Below are positions 19,246 to 27,428 of a stretch of 64,000 nt of DNA, one piece after another. Where the stretch lies: the NCBI GenBank assembly GCA_035456105.1, contig DATIDV010000043.1, positions 124,001 to 188,000 of the forward strand, given 5' to 3'. Each line of letters begins with the position of its first letter. Position 1 is the stretch's first letter. The notes beneath the pieces were generated by a model, which was not told where the DNA came from, ran no database searches, and was given only the letters and a program-made list of their open reading frames with translations. The position numbers and the translations under genes were made by a program. Origin of the DNA: Viridibacterium sp035456105 (lineage in GTDB: Bacteria; Pseudomonadota; Gammaproteobacteria; Burkholderiales; Rhodocyclaceae).

Positions 19246-20862
19246 ATGAAGAAGAGACAAGCCGGGGCCAACGCGCGATCGCGCGTACTTTCGATTGCAA
19301 TCACGACACTTGCCGCTGTGCTACTTGGCTCCTGCGGTGGCGGCGGAAGTGGCGGAGACCCCGGCGCAGAGGCGGCGCGCCAAGTCGCCATCGCAACGGT
19401 CTGCATTCCACCTGACACGGCGAGTTCGTCGAGCAGCGTAAGCGGAACATCCGTACGCTGGGCCATCGACTCTGGTGCGTCGCGCAGTTATTCGGAAATC
19501 CCGCTAGCGGGCGACGATACGATCAATCCCGGCCGGGGATATCACAGATGGATCGATCGTGAACTGGTGCCCCAGGCAGCTCCTGCCCCTGTGGTGTACA
19601 ACCGCTTTATCTGGCGGGATCTCGAACCCAGCCAGGACAACTACGATTTCTCGGCACTCATCAACGAAGCACGCACGGCAAAGGCCGCAGGCAAGAAATA
19701 TGCGTTCGCCTTGCGCATGATGATCGGCCCCGCAGAGACGACGGTCTACCTGCCGGCCTACGCGTACAAAAACCCCCTCTGCGCGCATGAGTGCGGCTTC
19801 GTCTCCATCTTCACGGCAGGCTCTGCCGCACCTGTGTCTGCCTTCGTCCCTGACTGGAATGACCCCTGGCTTCAGGGGCGGGCCCGCAAGCTGCTTGAAG
19901 CCCTGCGCGACCGATTGGCGCTCGAAAAGATCGAGCTTGCGTGGCTCGACGTGGCTCTCTGGGGACAATGGGGAGAGTGGTACACGTCCCCCAATTATTA
20001 TTTCTCTCCCCCTATCGGAACCAAGCCTGCAGGAATCGAGCCGATCACCAGCGCATCAAAAGAAGCATTCGCGCGGATGTATTTCGAGACCTTTCCGAAT
20101 GAGCAACTGCTCATGCACGCATTGCGCGAGCACTCGAGCACCTTAACTTGGGCGTTCACGCAGACCATCACGAAAAAGCCCGTCGGATTGCGCACGAACT
20201 GTCTCGGCAAGAATGTCTATCCAGGCTCCCCACTCGGCGAATGGAATGCCTTCCCCGCAGACTTCGCTGCCATTCAAGACCGCTGGAAGCTCGCACCCTT
20301 TGTCGCCGAGCTTTGCGCGCCGGATTCAGGAAACCTCATTGTCGACACCAAGCTCGTTCGAAAACAGATCGCATCGTTTCACATCAGCACCATTGGGAAC
20401 GGGGGTTTCGGCAACAGCATTCCAGACATGAACGCCCGTTGGGGCCTTCTCGATGATGCTCAGAAATCCGACATGCTGATGGCGGGAAGGGAAACCGGCT
20501 ATCGCTACCTGATCGGCAAGAGCAGCACGAACTTCGCAAGCGACGGCAGCTTGCTCATTCAAGCAACGCTGCAAAATGCTGGCAATACTCCGAGCTATGA
20601 AGACTGGTCGGTCCGGCTTGAAATGCTCGATGGTGATGGCGCGGTCGTCGCTTCCACGCCAACCGCCATCAGCCTGAAAGACAGCCCGGGAGCCTGCTCC
20701 AAGCAGAACATCGATCTGACCTGGAACCCCGTCGTGCCAGCAGGCAGCTACACCATCCGACTGGTTGGCAGTCACGCCTACTGGCCGAACCTCAAATGGA
20801 CGAATCTGGAGCGAAACACCGACGGAAGCCTCACTTTGGCAAAGGTTGTTCGCAAACCCTGA
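19246..20862 (+). CDS. DUF4832-type secreted lipoprotein
   Basis: A 538-residue exported protein. The signal peptide ends in the lipobox LGSC (Cys26), followed by a GGGGSGG linker. From about 85 it has the DUF4832/glycoside-hydrolase-like pattern: DDTINPGRGYHRWI, VVYNRFIWRDLEPSQDNYDF, then ELAWLDVALWGQWGEWYTSP, a TIM-barrel-like arrangement. The C-terminal 110 residues (LLIQATLQNAGNTPSYEDWS onward) look like a beta-sandwich domain. The family is suspected to act on polysaccharides, but the reaction is not established. GGGGG precedes the ATG at about 9 bases. It has the same orientation as the preceding lipoprotein. Confidence 0.7.
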   Translation: MKKRQAGANARSRVLSIAITTLAAVLLGSCGGGGSGGDPGAEAARQVAIATVCIPPDTASSSSSVSGTSVRWAIDSGASRSYSEIPLAGDDTINPGRGYHRWIDRELVPQAAPAPVVYNRFIWRDLEPSQDNYDFSALINEARTAKAAGKKYAFALRMMIGPAETTVYLPAYAYKNPLCAHECGFVSIFTAGSAAPVSAFVPDWNDPWLQGRARKLLEALRDRLALEKIELAWLDVALWGQWGEWYTSPNYYFSPPIGTKPAGIEPITSASKEAFARMYFETFPNEQLLMHALREHSSTLTWAFTQTITKKPVGLRTNCLGKNVYPGSPLGEWNAFPADFAAIQDRWKLAPFVAELCAPDSGNLIVDTKLVRKQIASFHISTIGNGGFGNSIPDMNARWGLLDDAQKSDMLMAGRETGYRYLIGKSSTNFASDGSLLIQATLQNAGNTPSYEDWSVRLEMLDGDGAVVASTPTAISLKDSPGACSKQNIDLTWNPVVPAGSYTIRLVGSHAYWPNLKWTNLERNTDGSLTLAKVVRKP

Positions 20863-21092
20863 CGTACAGGCCAACGAGATCCGCGTCTCCGTGCTCGCCG
20901 TTCCCATATCCCGGCTGCCTTTCCCTCTCTCCCGCAAGCGGGCGACGGGGCACTGAGCAGCCGGGCTGTCAGTAAAGCCGGCCGGGATGATGATTTTCAG
21001 GAATCGTGAACTGATTCTGAGCGCATTCCAGAGGCCAATGCATGCGTACAAAAGGCGCCAACTGGCGCCTATTCTCCATCAGGTCTGGGCTC

Positions 21093-21881
21093 TCAGCCGA
21101 ACATGATCGGTGCGGCCAGATTGCGTAGCAGCGCCACGATGCTCCAGCCGGCAATCGCGCTGGTCCGCGAATAGATATCGACGATCGCGTGCACTTCCTC
21201 GCCACGCACTTCGATACGGTGATCGTCGCCGATAAAGCCCGGCACGCTGTTGACGCTGACCCGGGTTGCGTCGACGCCGGCCGTTGCGAGTGCAGCCGCG
21301 ACCGCCACGTTCACCTTGGTCGGGAACAGCGCGATCGCGTCCTTGGCGCTGCCGGCGAAGACTTCGCTGCGCTCGCTCGCGGTGAGCAGGGCTTCAGTGA
21401 AGATCGGCGTGCCCTTGAGCGAGGCCGGCCCCTTCTCGGTGGTAATGCTGGCCTCGATCGTGCTCATCAGTGCTGTGGTGCGCAGCACGTCGAAGCCACC
21501 AATGGCGCCCGATGCGAGATGCACGCGTCGCCCTGTCTGGCGGGCCAGGTCTTCGGTCTGGCTCAGGAAGGCCGCATCGGCAAAGGCGCCGATCGACAGC
21601 ACGACCAGGCTCGCTCCCGCCTTCAGCACGGGCTCGGCGATTTCCTTCAGAACCACAGGCGAGGCGACCTCGATCACATAGTCCGGCGCCAGTGCGAGTA
21701 GATCGGACAGCGTGCTGCAAGCCTTGCAGCCGTTCTTTTCCGCCAGCGCGGCAGCCGCCTCGGCGTTCCGGTCCAGGCAGCCGACCAGTTCATAGTCGGC
21801 CAGCACGCCCTTACGCCAGGCATCCGCCACGATATTGCCAAGAAAGCCGCAGCCAACGATGGCCAGTCTGGATTTCTGCAT
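21093..21881 (-). CDS. nadX: L-aspartate dehydrogenase
   Basis: A 262-residue NAD(P)-dependent enzyme that oxidises L-aspartate to iminoaspartate or oxaloacetate, or runs in reverse. Its N-terminal Rossmann motif is LAIVGCGFLGNIVADAW, followed by ELVGCLDRNAEAA. The middle carries LASGAIGGFDVLRTTALMS, and the C-terminal catalytic part NSVPGFIGDDHRIEVRG. The size and these motifs match the DUF108 aspartate dehydrogenase family. The start at 21881 is preceded by AAGGATCGAACC; the longer frame has no site. No nadA or nadC is adjacent, so it may serve amino-acid metabolism instead of NAD synthesis. Confidence 0.85.
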   Translation of the reverse strand: MQKSRLAIVGCGFLGNIVADAWRKGVLADYELVGCLDRNAEAAAALAEKNGCKACSTLSDLLALAPDYVIEVASPVVLKEIAEPVLKAGASLVVLSIGAFADAAFLSQTEDLARQTGRRVHLASGAIGGFDVLRTTALMSTIEASITTEKGPASLKGTPIFTEALLTASERSEVFAGSAKDAIALFPTKVNVAVAAALATAGVDATRVSVNSVPGFIGDDHRIEVRGEEVHAIVDIYSRTSAIAGWSIVALLRNLAAPIMFG

Positions 21882-22332
21882 GGTTCGATCCTTGTGAAAA
21901 GTAGCCTGACATGATGATCGAACAAGCACGCCAGGGATACCGACGGGCCTTGATCGGAATCAAGAGCCGGGCCGGAACGATTCAGCGCGGCGGCGATCCG
22001 GATCCGCGAAAAAAACTTCTGACCGCATCCTGAAACGGCCATCACATCGCACTGAACAAACCTGTGCTCACTACACGTTGAGTGTGGTTCGGTCGCGAGC
22101 CTCCGTCTGCCTCCGTCAAAAGGGGCAGATCGCCCCCCTCCTTCTGCGCCTGACCAGATTCGACCACTAGGGTAATAGTTGACACACGACTGAAATACGA
22201 CTGGCACACCATTTCGTAAATATGCTTTCGCCATGATCTGATACTCAGGGCGCAGGCTTGATTCCGACCGCACAGGCCGTAACCGCCCGAACCGGTTACG
22301 ACCGCTCACTCCGTTAGAAAGGAACCGCCACC
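21882..22332. other. Divergent intergenic region between nadX and the hydrolase cluster
   Basis: This 451-bp stretch has no convincing gene. It must hold the promoters of two divergent units. A TTGACA hexamer occurs at 22179-22184 with no good -10 at 17 bases. A short direct repeat ACGACTG (22187 and 22197) follows, which could be an operator. The purine-rich AGAAAGGAACCGCCACC just before 22333 is the ribosome binding region of the hydrolase. Confidence 0.4.
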
Positions 22333-23163
22333 ATGAGCAGCAACTACATCACTACGAAAGATGGCACACAGATCTTCTACAAGGACTGGGGCAGCGGCCA
22401 GCCCATCGTGTTCCACCACGGCTGGCCCCTGAGTTCGGACGACTGGGACGCGCAGATGCTGTTCTTCCTCGCCAAGGGTTATCGCGTCATCGCCCACGAC
22501 CGGCGTGGTCACGGACGCTCGACCCAGACGGCCACCGGTAACGAGATGGATACCTATGCCGCCGACGTGGCCGCCCTCGCGCAGCACCTCGACCTGAAGA
22601 ATGCGGTGCACATCGGACACTCCACCGGCGGTGGTGAAGTTGCGCGCTACGTCGCCCGGCATGGCGCCGGCCGCGTCGCCAAAGCGGTACTGATCGGCGC
22701 GGTGCCGCCGATCATGGTCAAGTCCGACAAGAATCCGGGCGGTCTGCCGATCGAGGTGTTCGATAGCTTCCGCAAGGCGCTGGTCGACAACCGCGCCCAA
22801 TTCTTCCTCGACGTGCCGAGCGGCCCGTTCTACGGCTTCAACCGGCCGGACGCGAAGGTGAGCCAGGGCGTCATCCAGAACTGGTGGCGCCAGGGCATGG
22901 CGGGTGGCGCCAAAGCGCACTACGACTGCATCAAGGCGTTTTCCGAAACGGACTTCACCGAAGACCTCCAGGCGATCGACGTGCCAGTGCTGATCCTGCA
23001 TGGCGAAGACGACCAGATCGTGCCCATCGCCGACTCTGCCTTGCTCGCCGCCAAGCTCGTGCGCAAAGGCACGCTCAAGGTCTATCCGGGCCTCCCGCAC
23101 GGGATGTGCACCACCCATCCCGAGCAGATCAACGCCGACCTGCTCGCCTTCATCCAGAGCTGA
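22333..23163 (+). CDS. Alpha/beta hydrolase (non-haem chloroperoxidase / arylesterase type)
   Basis: A 276-residue cytoplasmic serine hydrolase. Motifs are FHHGWPLSSDDWDAQM (oxyanion HG), HDRRGHGRS, the nucleophile elbow GHSTGG with Ser97, LHGEDDQIVP with the acidic residue, and PGLPHGM with the catalytic His. These match cofactor-free haloperoxidase-like esterases. Annotated activities in this family (perhydrolysis, ester or lactone hydrolysis) cannot be told apart from sequence. It is the first gene of a rightward cluster, 58 bp before the isochorismatase-like gene. Confidence 0.85.
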   Translation: MSSNYITTKDGTQIFYKDWGSGQPIVFHHGWPLSSDDWDAQMLFFLAKGYRVIAHDRRGHGRSTQTATGNEMDTYAADVAALAQHLDLKNAVHIGHSTGGGEVARYVARHGAGRVAKAVLIGAVPPIMVKSDKNPGGLPIEVFDSFRKALVDNRAQFFLDVPSGPFYGFNRPDAKVSQGVIQNWWRQGMAGGAKAHYDCIKAFSETDFTEDLQAIDVPVLILHGEDDQIVPIADSALLAAKLVRKGTLKVYPGLPHGMCTTHPEQINADLLAFIQS

Positions 23164-23221
23164 ACGGCCTCTCGAAATCGCGACCCCATTCATTCCCCCT
23201 AACAACGCTCAGGAGTTCGAC

Positions 23222-23896
23222 ATGAATACGTATCAGAAACTCTATACCCCGCAGGACAGTGTCGTCGTCTTCATCGACCACCAGCCACAGATGCTGTTCG
23301 GCGTCGCCAGTATCGACCGCGCCGCACTCATCAACAACGTCGTGCTGTTCGCCAAGGTTGCCAGGGAATTCAACGTCCCCACGGTACTGACTTCGGTCGA
23401 GACAGAAGGCTTCAGCGGCTATGTGTGGCCGCAACTGCTCGACGTATTTCCTGGCCAGCCCGTGGTGGAACGCAGCTCCATGAACGCGTGGGATGACTCC
23501 GGCTTTCGCCAGGCCATCGAAGCCACGGGGCGCAAGAACATCATTCTGACCGGGCTGTGGACCGAGGTGTGCGTCACCTGGCCCACCCTCGAGATGCTGG
23601 GCGCCGGCTACAACGTCTACGTGGTGGAAGATTGCTGTGGTGCCACTTCGCCGGCAGCGCAGGACGCGGCGCTCTCGCGCATGGTGCAGGCCGGCGCGGT
23701 ACGCCTCACCACCATCGCGGCGCTGCTCGAATTCCAGCGCGACTGGAAGAACAGGGAGCACTACGACGCGCTCATGGGCCTCCTCAAGCAGCACGCCGGC
23801 GCCTATGGCAGCGGCGTCGAATATGCCTATACCATGGTGCACAAGGCGCCGCAGTCGGCCCAGAAGCCGCAAGTGGTAGGCGCCAAGTCGCACTGA
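23222..23896 (+). CDS. Isochorismatase-like (YcaC-type) hydrolase
   Basis: A 224-residue Cys hydrolase. The catalytic Asp is in VVVFIDHQPQML near residue 18, and the Cys is in LTGLWTEVCVTWPTLEM near residue 118. A VVEDCCGATSPAAQDAALSR segment matches YcaC-like proteins, which form octamers and have no firm substrate. The ATG at 23222 is preceded by CAGGAGTTCG, a good site; the frame extending upstream is an artefact. It lies in the cluster between an alpha/beta hydrolase and an ABM-domain protein. Confidence 0.88.
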   Translation: MNTYQKLYTPQDSVVVFIDHQPQMLFGVASIDRAALINNVVLFAKVAREFNVPTVLTSVETEGFSGYVWPQLLDVFPGQPVVERSSMNAWDDSGFRQAIEATGRKNIILTGLWTEVCVTWPTLEMLGAGYNVYVVEDCCGATSPAAQDAALSRMVQAGAVRLTTIAALLEFQRDWKNREHYDALMGLLKQHAGAYGSGVEYAYTMVHKAPQSAQKPQVVGAKSH

Positions 23897-23971
23897 GCCC
23901 GTCGCCCGCCTCCACTCACGTGGGGGCGGGTGTTCGCCGATCTGGCGCAACCGCCACCGCGAGCCTCAACC

Positions 23972-24505
23972 ATGTCCATACACGTCGCCATCACCCGCCG
24001 TGTCCGCCCCGGACGCGAAGCCGAATTTCAGCAAGGCCTGCACGACTTCATCGAAGCCTCGTTCAAGCACGGCGGCGTGTTGGGCGCCAATATGGTCGTA
24101 CCGCTGCCCGGTTCGGACGATCGCGAATATGGAATCTTGCGCAGCTTCCGCGACGAGCGCGAGCGTGACGATTTCTACCGCTCGCCCATGTTCAAGGAAT
24201 GGAACGAACGCGCCCGCGCCTTGACGGAAGGCGAGCCCGTCAGCCGCCCGCTCAACGGGCTGGAAGCATGGTTCCGTTCGCCCGGCGGGCCACCGCCGCG
24301 ATGGAAGATGGCGCTGCTGACCTGGGTCGCCGTGTGGCCGATCAGCATGCTCGTACCGATCGTACTTTCCCCGCTGCGTGCGAGTCTGCCCCACCTCGTT
24401 TTCGCAGGCGCAGTCGCCGCGGGCATCGTGCTGGTGCTGACCTGGGGCGTGATGCCGCTGCTGGTGAAAGCGGCTCACACCTGGCTGCACCCACGAGTGC
24501 CGTAG
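23972..24505 (+). CDS. ABM-domain protein with C-terminal membrane hairpin
   Basis: A 177-residue protein. Residues 1-95 form an antibiotic-biosynthesis-monooxygenase (ferredoxin-like) domain: IHVAITRRVRPGREAEFQQG, then GILRSFRDERERDDFYRS and LNGLEAWF. The C-terminal part has two hydrophobic helices (about 110-130 and 140-162; WKMALLTWVAVWPISMLVPI, LVFAGAVAAGIVLVLTWGVM). This anchors the ABM domain to the inner membrane with both ends cytoplasmic. Such ABM-TM proteins are common but uncharacterised. It is 75 bp after the isochorismatase-like gene. Confidence 0.8.
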   Translation: MSIHVAITRRVRPGREAEFQQGLHDFIEASFKHGGVLGANMVVPLPGSDDREYGILRSFRDERERDDFYRSPMFKEWNERARALTEGEPVSRPLNGLEAWFRSPGGPPPRWKMALLTWVAVWPISMLVPIVLSPLRASLPHLVFAGAVAAGIVLVLTWGVMPLLVKAAHTWLHPRVP

Positions 24506-24529
24506 GCTGCAGCTGCACGCTTGCATCCG

Positions 24530-24560
24530 CGACACCAACACCGACACCGACACCGAATCC
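24530..24560. repeat. Short hexanucleotide repeat before the amidohydrolase
   Basis: Imperfect repeats of the ACACCG/GAATCC type at about 24530-24567 (CACCAACACCGACACCGACA, then CCGAATCCGAATCC) sit 20-60 bp upstream of the start at 24588. They could vary in number by slippage and change the leader length. The functional effect is unproven. Confidence 0.5.
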
Positions 24561-24587
24561 GAATCCTGACCCGCAAGGAACCCCGAC

Positions 24588-26438
24588 ATGCCCGCCGACC
24601 TGATCCTGCATAACGGACGCATCCACACCGGCAACCGCGCGGCGCCCACCGCCAGTGCGATTGCCATTCGCGATGGCGTATTCACCACCGTGGGTGACGA
24701 CGACGCTGTCATGTCCGAGCGCGGTGCGCACACGCAAGTCGTCGACCTGCAGGGCCGGCGCGTGATTCCCGGCCTCAACGATTCGCACCTGCACCTGATC
24801 CGCGGCGGCCTCAACTACAACCTCGAATTGCGCTGGGAAGGCGTGCCCTCGCTGGCGGACGCGCTGCGCATGCTGCGCGAGCAGGCTGCCCGCACGCCCG
24901 TTCCGCAATGGGTACGTGTAGTCGGCGGCTGGACCGAATTTCAATTCGCCGAGCGACGCATGCCCACGCTGGCTGAACTCAACGCCGCCGCGCCCGACAC
25001 GCCGGTATTCGTGCTGCATCTTTACGACCGCGCACTGCTCAACCGTGCCGCACTGCGCGCAGTCGGATTCGGCAAGGACACGCCTGCGCCGCCGGGCAGC
25101 GAGATCCAGCGCGATGCATCGGGCGAGCCGACCGGCATGCTCATCGCACGTCCCAACGCGCTGATTCTCTACGCCACGCTCGCCAAGGGGCCGAAGCTCC
25201 CTATCGAGTACCAAGTCAATTCGACGCGGCAGTTCATGCGCGAACTCAATCGCCTCGGGCTCACCAGCGCCATCGATGCGGGTGGCGGCTTCCAGAACTT
25301 CCCGGAGGATTACGCCGTCATCGACCAGCTGGCACGCGACGAGCAACTCACCGTACGCATTGCCTACAACCTCTTCACCCAGCATCCGAAAGAAGAGCTC
25401 GCCGATTTCCAGAACTGGACGAAGCAGGTCAACTACCGCGATGGCACTGATTTCTACCGCCACAACGGCGCGGGCGAGATGCTGGTGTTCTCCGCCGCCG
25501 ACTTCGAGGACTTCCTTGAACCGCGCCCCGACCTCGCACCGCACATGGAAGAGGATCTGGAGCGCGTGGTGCGGCACCTTGTCGAGCAGCGCTGGCCATT
25601 CCGCTTGCACGCCACCTATGACGAATCCATCAGTCGCATGCTCGACGTGTTCGAGAAGGTCAACCGCGACATCCCGTTCGCCGGCCTGCCCTGGTTCTTC
25701 GATCATGCCGAGACGATCACGCCACGCAATATCGAACGGGTGAAAGCCCTCGGCGGCGGCATTGCCGTGCAGCACCGCATGGCCTTCCAGGGCGAATACT
25801 TCGTCGAGCGCTACGGGGCGGATGCCGCGCGCAACACGCCGCCGATCCGCCGCATGCTCGATGCTGGCTTGCCGGTAGGCGCCGGCACCGACGCCACGCG
25901 CGTCGCCAGCTACCCCCCCTGGACCGCCCTCTACTGGCTGGTGGCCGGCCGCACCGTCGGCGGCTTGGCGCTATATGACGAAAGCAATCGTCTGTCGCGC
26001 GAAACTGCACTCGAATTGTGGACTGCTGGCAGCGCCTGGTTCTCGTCAGACCAAGGGCGCAAGGGGCGTATTCAGACGGGCCAGCTTGCCGACCTGGCAG
26101 CACTCAGCGCCGACTATTTCAGCGTGGCCGACGAGGCCATCAAAGACATCGAATCCGTGCTTACCGTGGTCGGTGGAAAGATCGTCTACGCCTGCGACGA
26201 ATTCTCACCCCTTGCGCCAGCCTCGCTGCCGGTGCTGCCGGACTGGTCTCCCGTCGCGCGCGTGCCGGGCCACTACAGCCACCGCTCCGCGCAGCCAGTC
26301 GCCGCCCTGCCGCACCAATGCAGCGGCCCATGCACGGCACACGGTCATGGCCACGACAAGGCGCGCAAAAGCAAGGTGCCGATCTCCGACTTCAGCGCCT
26401 TCTGGGGTGTGTTCGGCTGCTCGTGCTGGGCCATCTGA
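24588..26438 (+). CDS. YtcJ-type amidohydrolase (amidohydrolase family 3)
   Basis: A 616-residue metal-dependent hydrolase with a composite beta-sandwich and TIM barrel. The N-terminus is DLILHNGRIHTGN. Metal ligands are in VIPGLNDSHLHLIRGGLNYN (HxH at about 65-67); later come FRLHATYDESI, WFFDHAETI and VGAGTDATRVASYPPW (final Asp). Relatives are annotated as YtcJ-like with unknown substrates, probably formamides or other amides. The last 60 residues include a His/Cys-rich stretch (CSGPCTAHGHGHDKARKSK) and end GCSCWAI, unusual for the family. It may be cotranscribed with the ABM gene, from which it is 82 bp away. Confidence 0.85.
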   Translation: MPADLILHNGRIHTGNRAAPTASAIAIRDGVFTTVGDDDAVMSERGAHTQVVDLQGRRVIPGLNDSHLHLIRGGLNYNLELRWEGVPSLADALRMLREQAARTPVPQWVRVVGGWTEFQFAERRMPTLAELNAAAPDTPVFVLHLYDRALLNRAALRAVGFGKDTPAPPGSEIQRDASGEPTGMLIARPNALILYATLAKGPKLPIEYQVNSTRQFMRELNRLGLTSAIDAGGGFQNFPEDYAVIDQLARDEQLTVRIAYNLFTQHPKEELADFQNWTKQVNYRDGTDFYRHNGAGEMLVFSAADFEDFLEPRPDLAPHMEEDLERVVRHLVEQRWPFRLHATYDESISRMLDVFEKVNRDIPFAGLPWFFDHAETITPRNIERVKALGGGIAVQHRMAFQGEYFVERYGADAARNTPPIRRMLDAGLPVGAGTDATRVASYPPWTALYWLVAGRTVGGLALYDESNRLSRETALELWTAGSAWFSSDQGRKGRIQTGQLADLAALSADYFSVADEAIKDIESVLTVVGGKIVYACDEFSPLAPASLPVLPDWSPVARVPGHYSHRSAQPVAALPHQCSGPCTAHGHGHDKARKSKVPISDFSAFWGVFGCSCWAI

Positions 26439-26456
26439 TCCAGCGACGGAAAACGG

Positions 26457-26882
26457 ATGACTTCCGTGGCGGAACACTGGCCCTCACTGCTCGCTGGTCT
26501 GACACTTCTGGCACGCGTGCTGCTGTCACTGGTCTTTCTCGACAGCGCTTGGCGCAAGCTCAATAGCTGGCAAGACAGCGTCATGGAGGTGCGTGCCTTG
26601 AACCTGCCTTGCCCCCAACTGATGCTCGCGCTGACCATCGCCACACAAGTCCTCGGCGGCCTAGCGATCACGACCGGCCTGGGCGCACGCATCGGCGCTC
26701 TGATGCTGGCCGGCTTCACGCTACTGGCGACATTTCTGGGCCACAATTTCCTCAAGCTCTCCGGCAAAGCGCGCTTAAGTCAGGAGACGACTTTTCTGGA
26801 ACACATGTCCATCGTCGGTGGCATGACAATGCTCGCGATATGCGGCCCTGGCGCATGGAGCCTCCACCTCCCGTTCGAATGA
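26457..26882 (+). CDS. DoxX family membrane protein
   Basis: A 141-residue inner-membrane protein with four hydrophobic helices at about 12-30, 52-70, 74-95 and 112-135. The DoxX pattern is visible in LARVLLSLVFLDSAWRKLNS and GLGARIGALMLAGFTLLATF. DoxX-type proteins are linked to redox or thiol stress systems, but their activity is generally unknown. It starts 18 bp after the amidohydrolase stop, so it is the last gene of that cluster. Confidence 0.85.
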   Translation: MTSVAEHWPSLLAGLTLLARVLLSLVFLDSAWRKLNSWQDSVMEVRALNLPCPQLMLALTIATQVLGGLAITTGLGARIGALMLAGFTLLATFLGHNFLKLSGKARLSQETTFLEHMSIVGGMTMLAICGPGAWSLHLPFE

Positions 26883-27375
26883 CATGTGTTCGCCACATTC
26901 TGTGATGAAATAGGCATGGACAGATCGGGCGGAAAGGACAGCGAGGCTGACAAGGCCCGCCGATGGCCTGCGACGGGCAGCTTTCGTTCAGAAACCAGCC
27001 AAGCCAAGAGTTCTTCGACCACATTGAACCCCGTGAGTGAGCACAAGCCGCAACGCATTGCCGCGTTCCACGGTCTGCTTGCGCATGGCACAGCCAGCAT
27101 CACTCATCGGATATTTGCAACGTGTAGCTCTTGAGGACATGAAGGAATAGCGCATTCAATACAAAAGGTGCTCCACCGAGGGCGGAGCTCTTTCGGGTCG
27201 ACAGGGATAGCGGGCGGCTTTCCCCCGCCCCACCGTGGCACAGTCCAAGCTGGACACGGCGACCGGGTACAGTAGGAAGACCGAGCCGATGAGCCTTGCC
27301 AGCGCCGGATCCTCGGGGCCTGTGAACACGTGGCGTTGCGGGCACGACAGGAACGCATGAGCGCAAAATCCGGGC
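26883..27375. other. Gap without a recognised gene
   Basis: About 490 bp. Several short frames exist but none has a convincing start site or family motif. On the minus strand, about 27190-27310, one frame reads LARLIGSVFLLYPVAVSSLD, a hydrophobic segment that could be the trace of a decayed membrane protein. Nothing else is supported. Confidence 0.4.
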
Positions 27376-27406
27376 TTGACCCTCACGTTACGTGAGGTCT
27401 CAGAGT
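27376..27406 (+). promoter_or_regulatory. MerR-type promoter with central dyad
   Basis: A -35 box TTGACC (27376-27381) and a -10-like CAGAGT (27401-27406) are separated by 19 bp, the long spacer typical of MerR-activated promoters. The spacer contains the perfect dyad CCTCACGT-T-ACGTGAGG (27381-27397). It lies directly before the MerR gene, so autoregulation is expected. Confidence 0.85.
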
Positions 27407-27428
27407 GAGCACTGAAGGAGAGCAAACG

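Noticed and set aside
22202..22217. TGGCACACCATTTCG looked like a sigma-54 promoter before the alpha/beta hydrolase
   Set aside because: The -24 GG is present, but the position that must be GC ten bases later reads CG, so the essential -12 element is absent.
24342..25775. 477-codon minus frame opposite the amidohydrolase
   Set aside because: Shadow of a well-supported plus-strand enzyme; composition is low-complexity and has no recognised domain.
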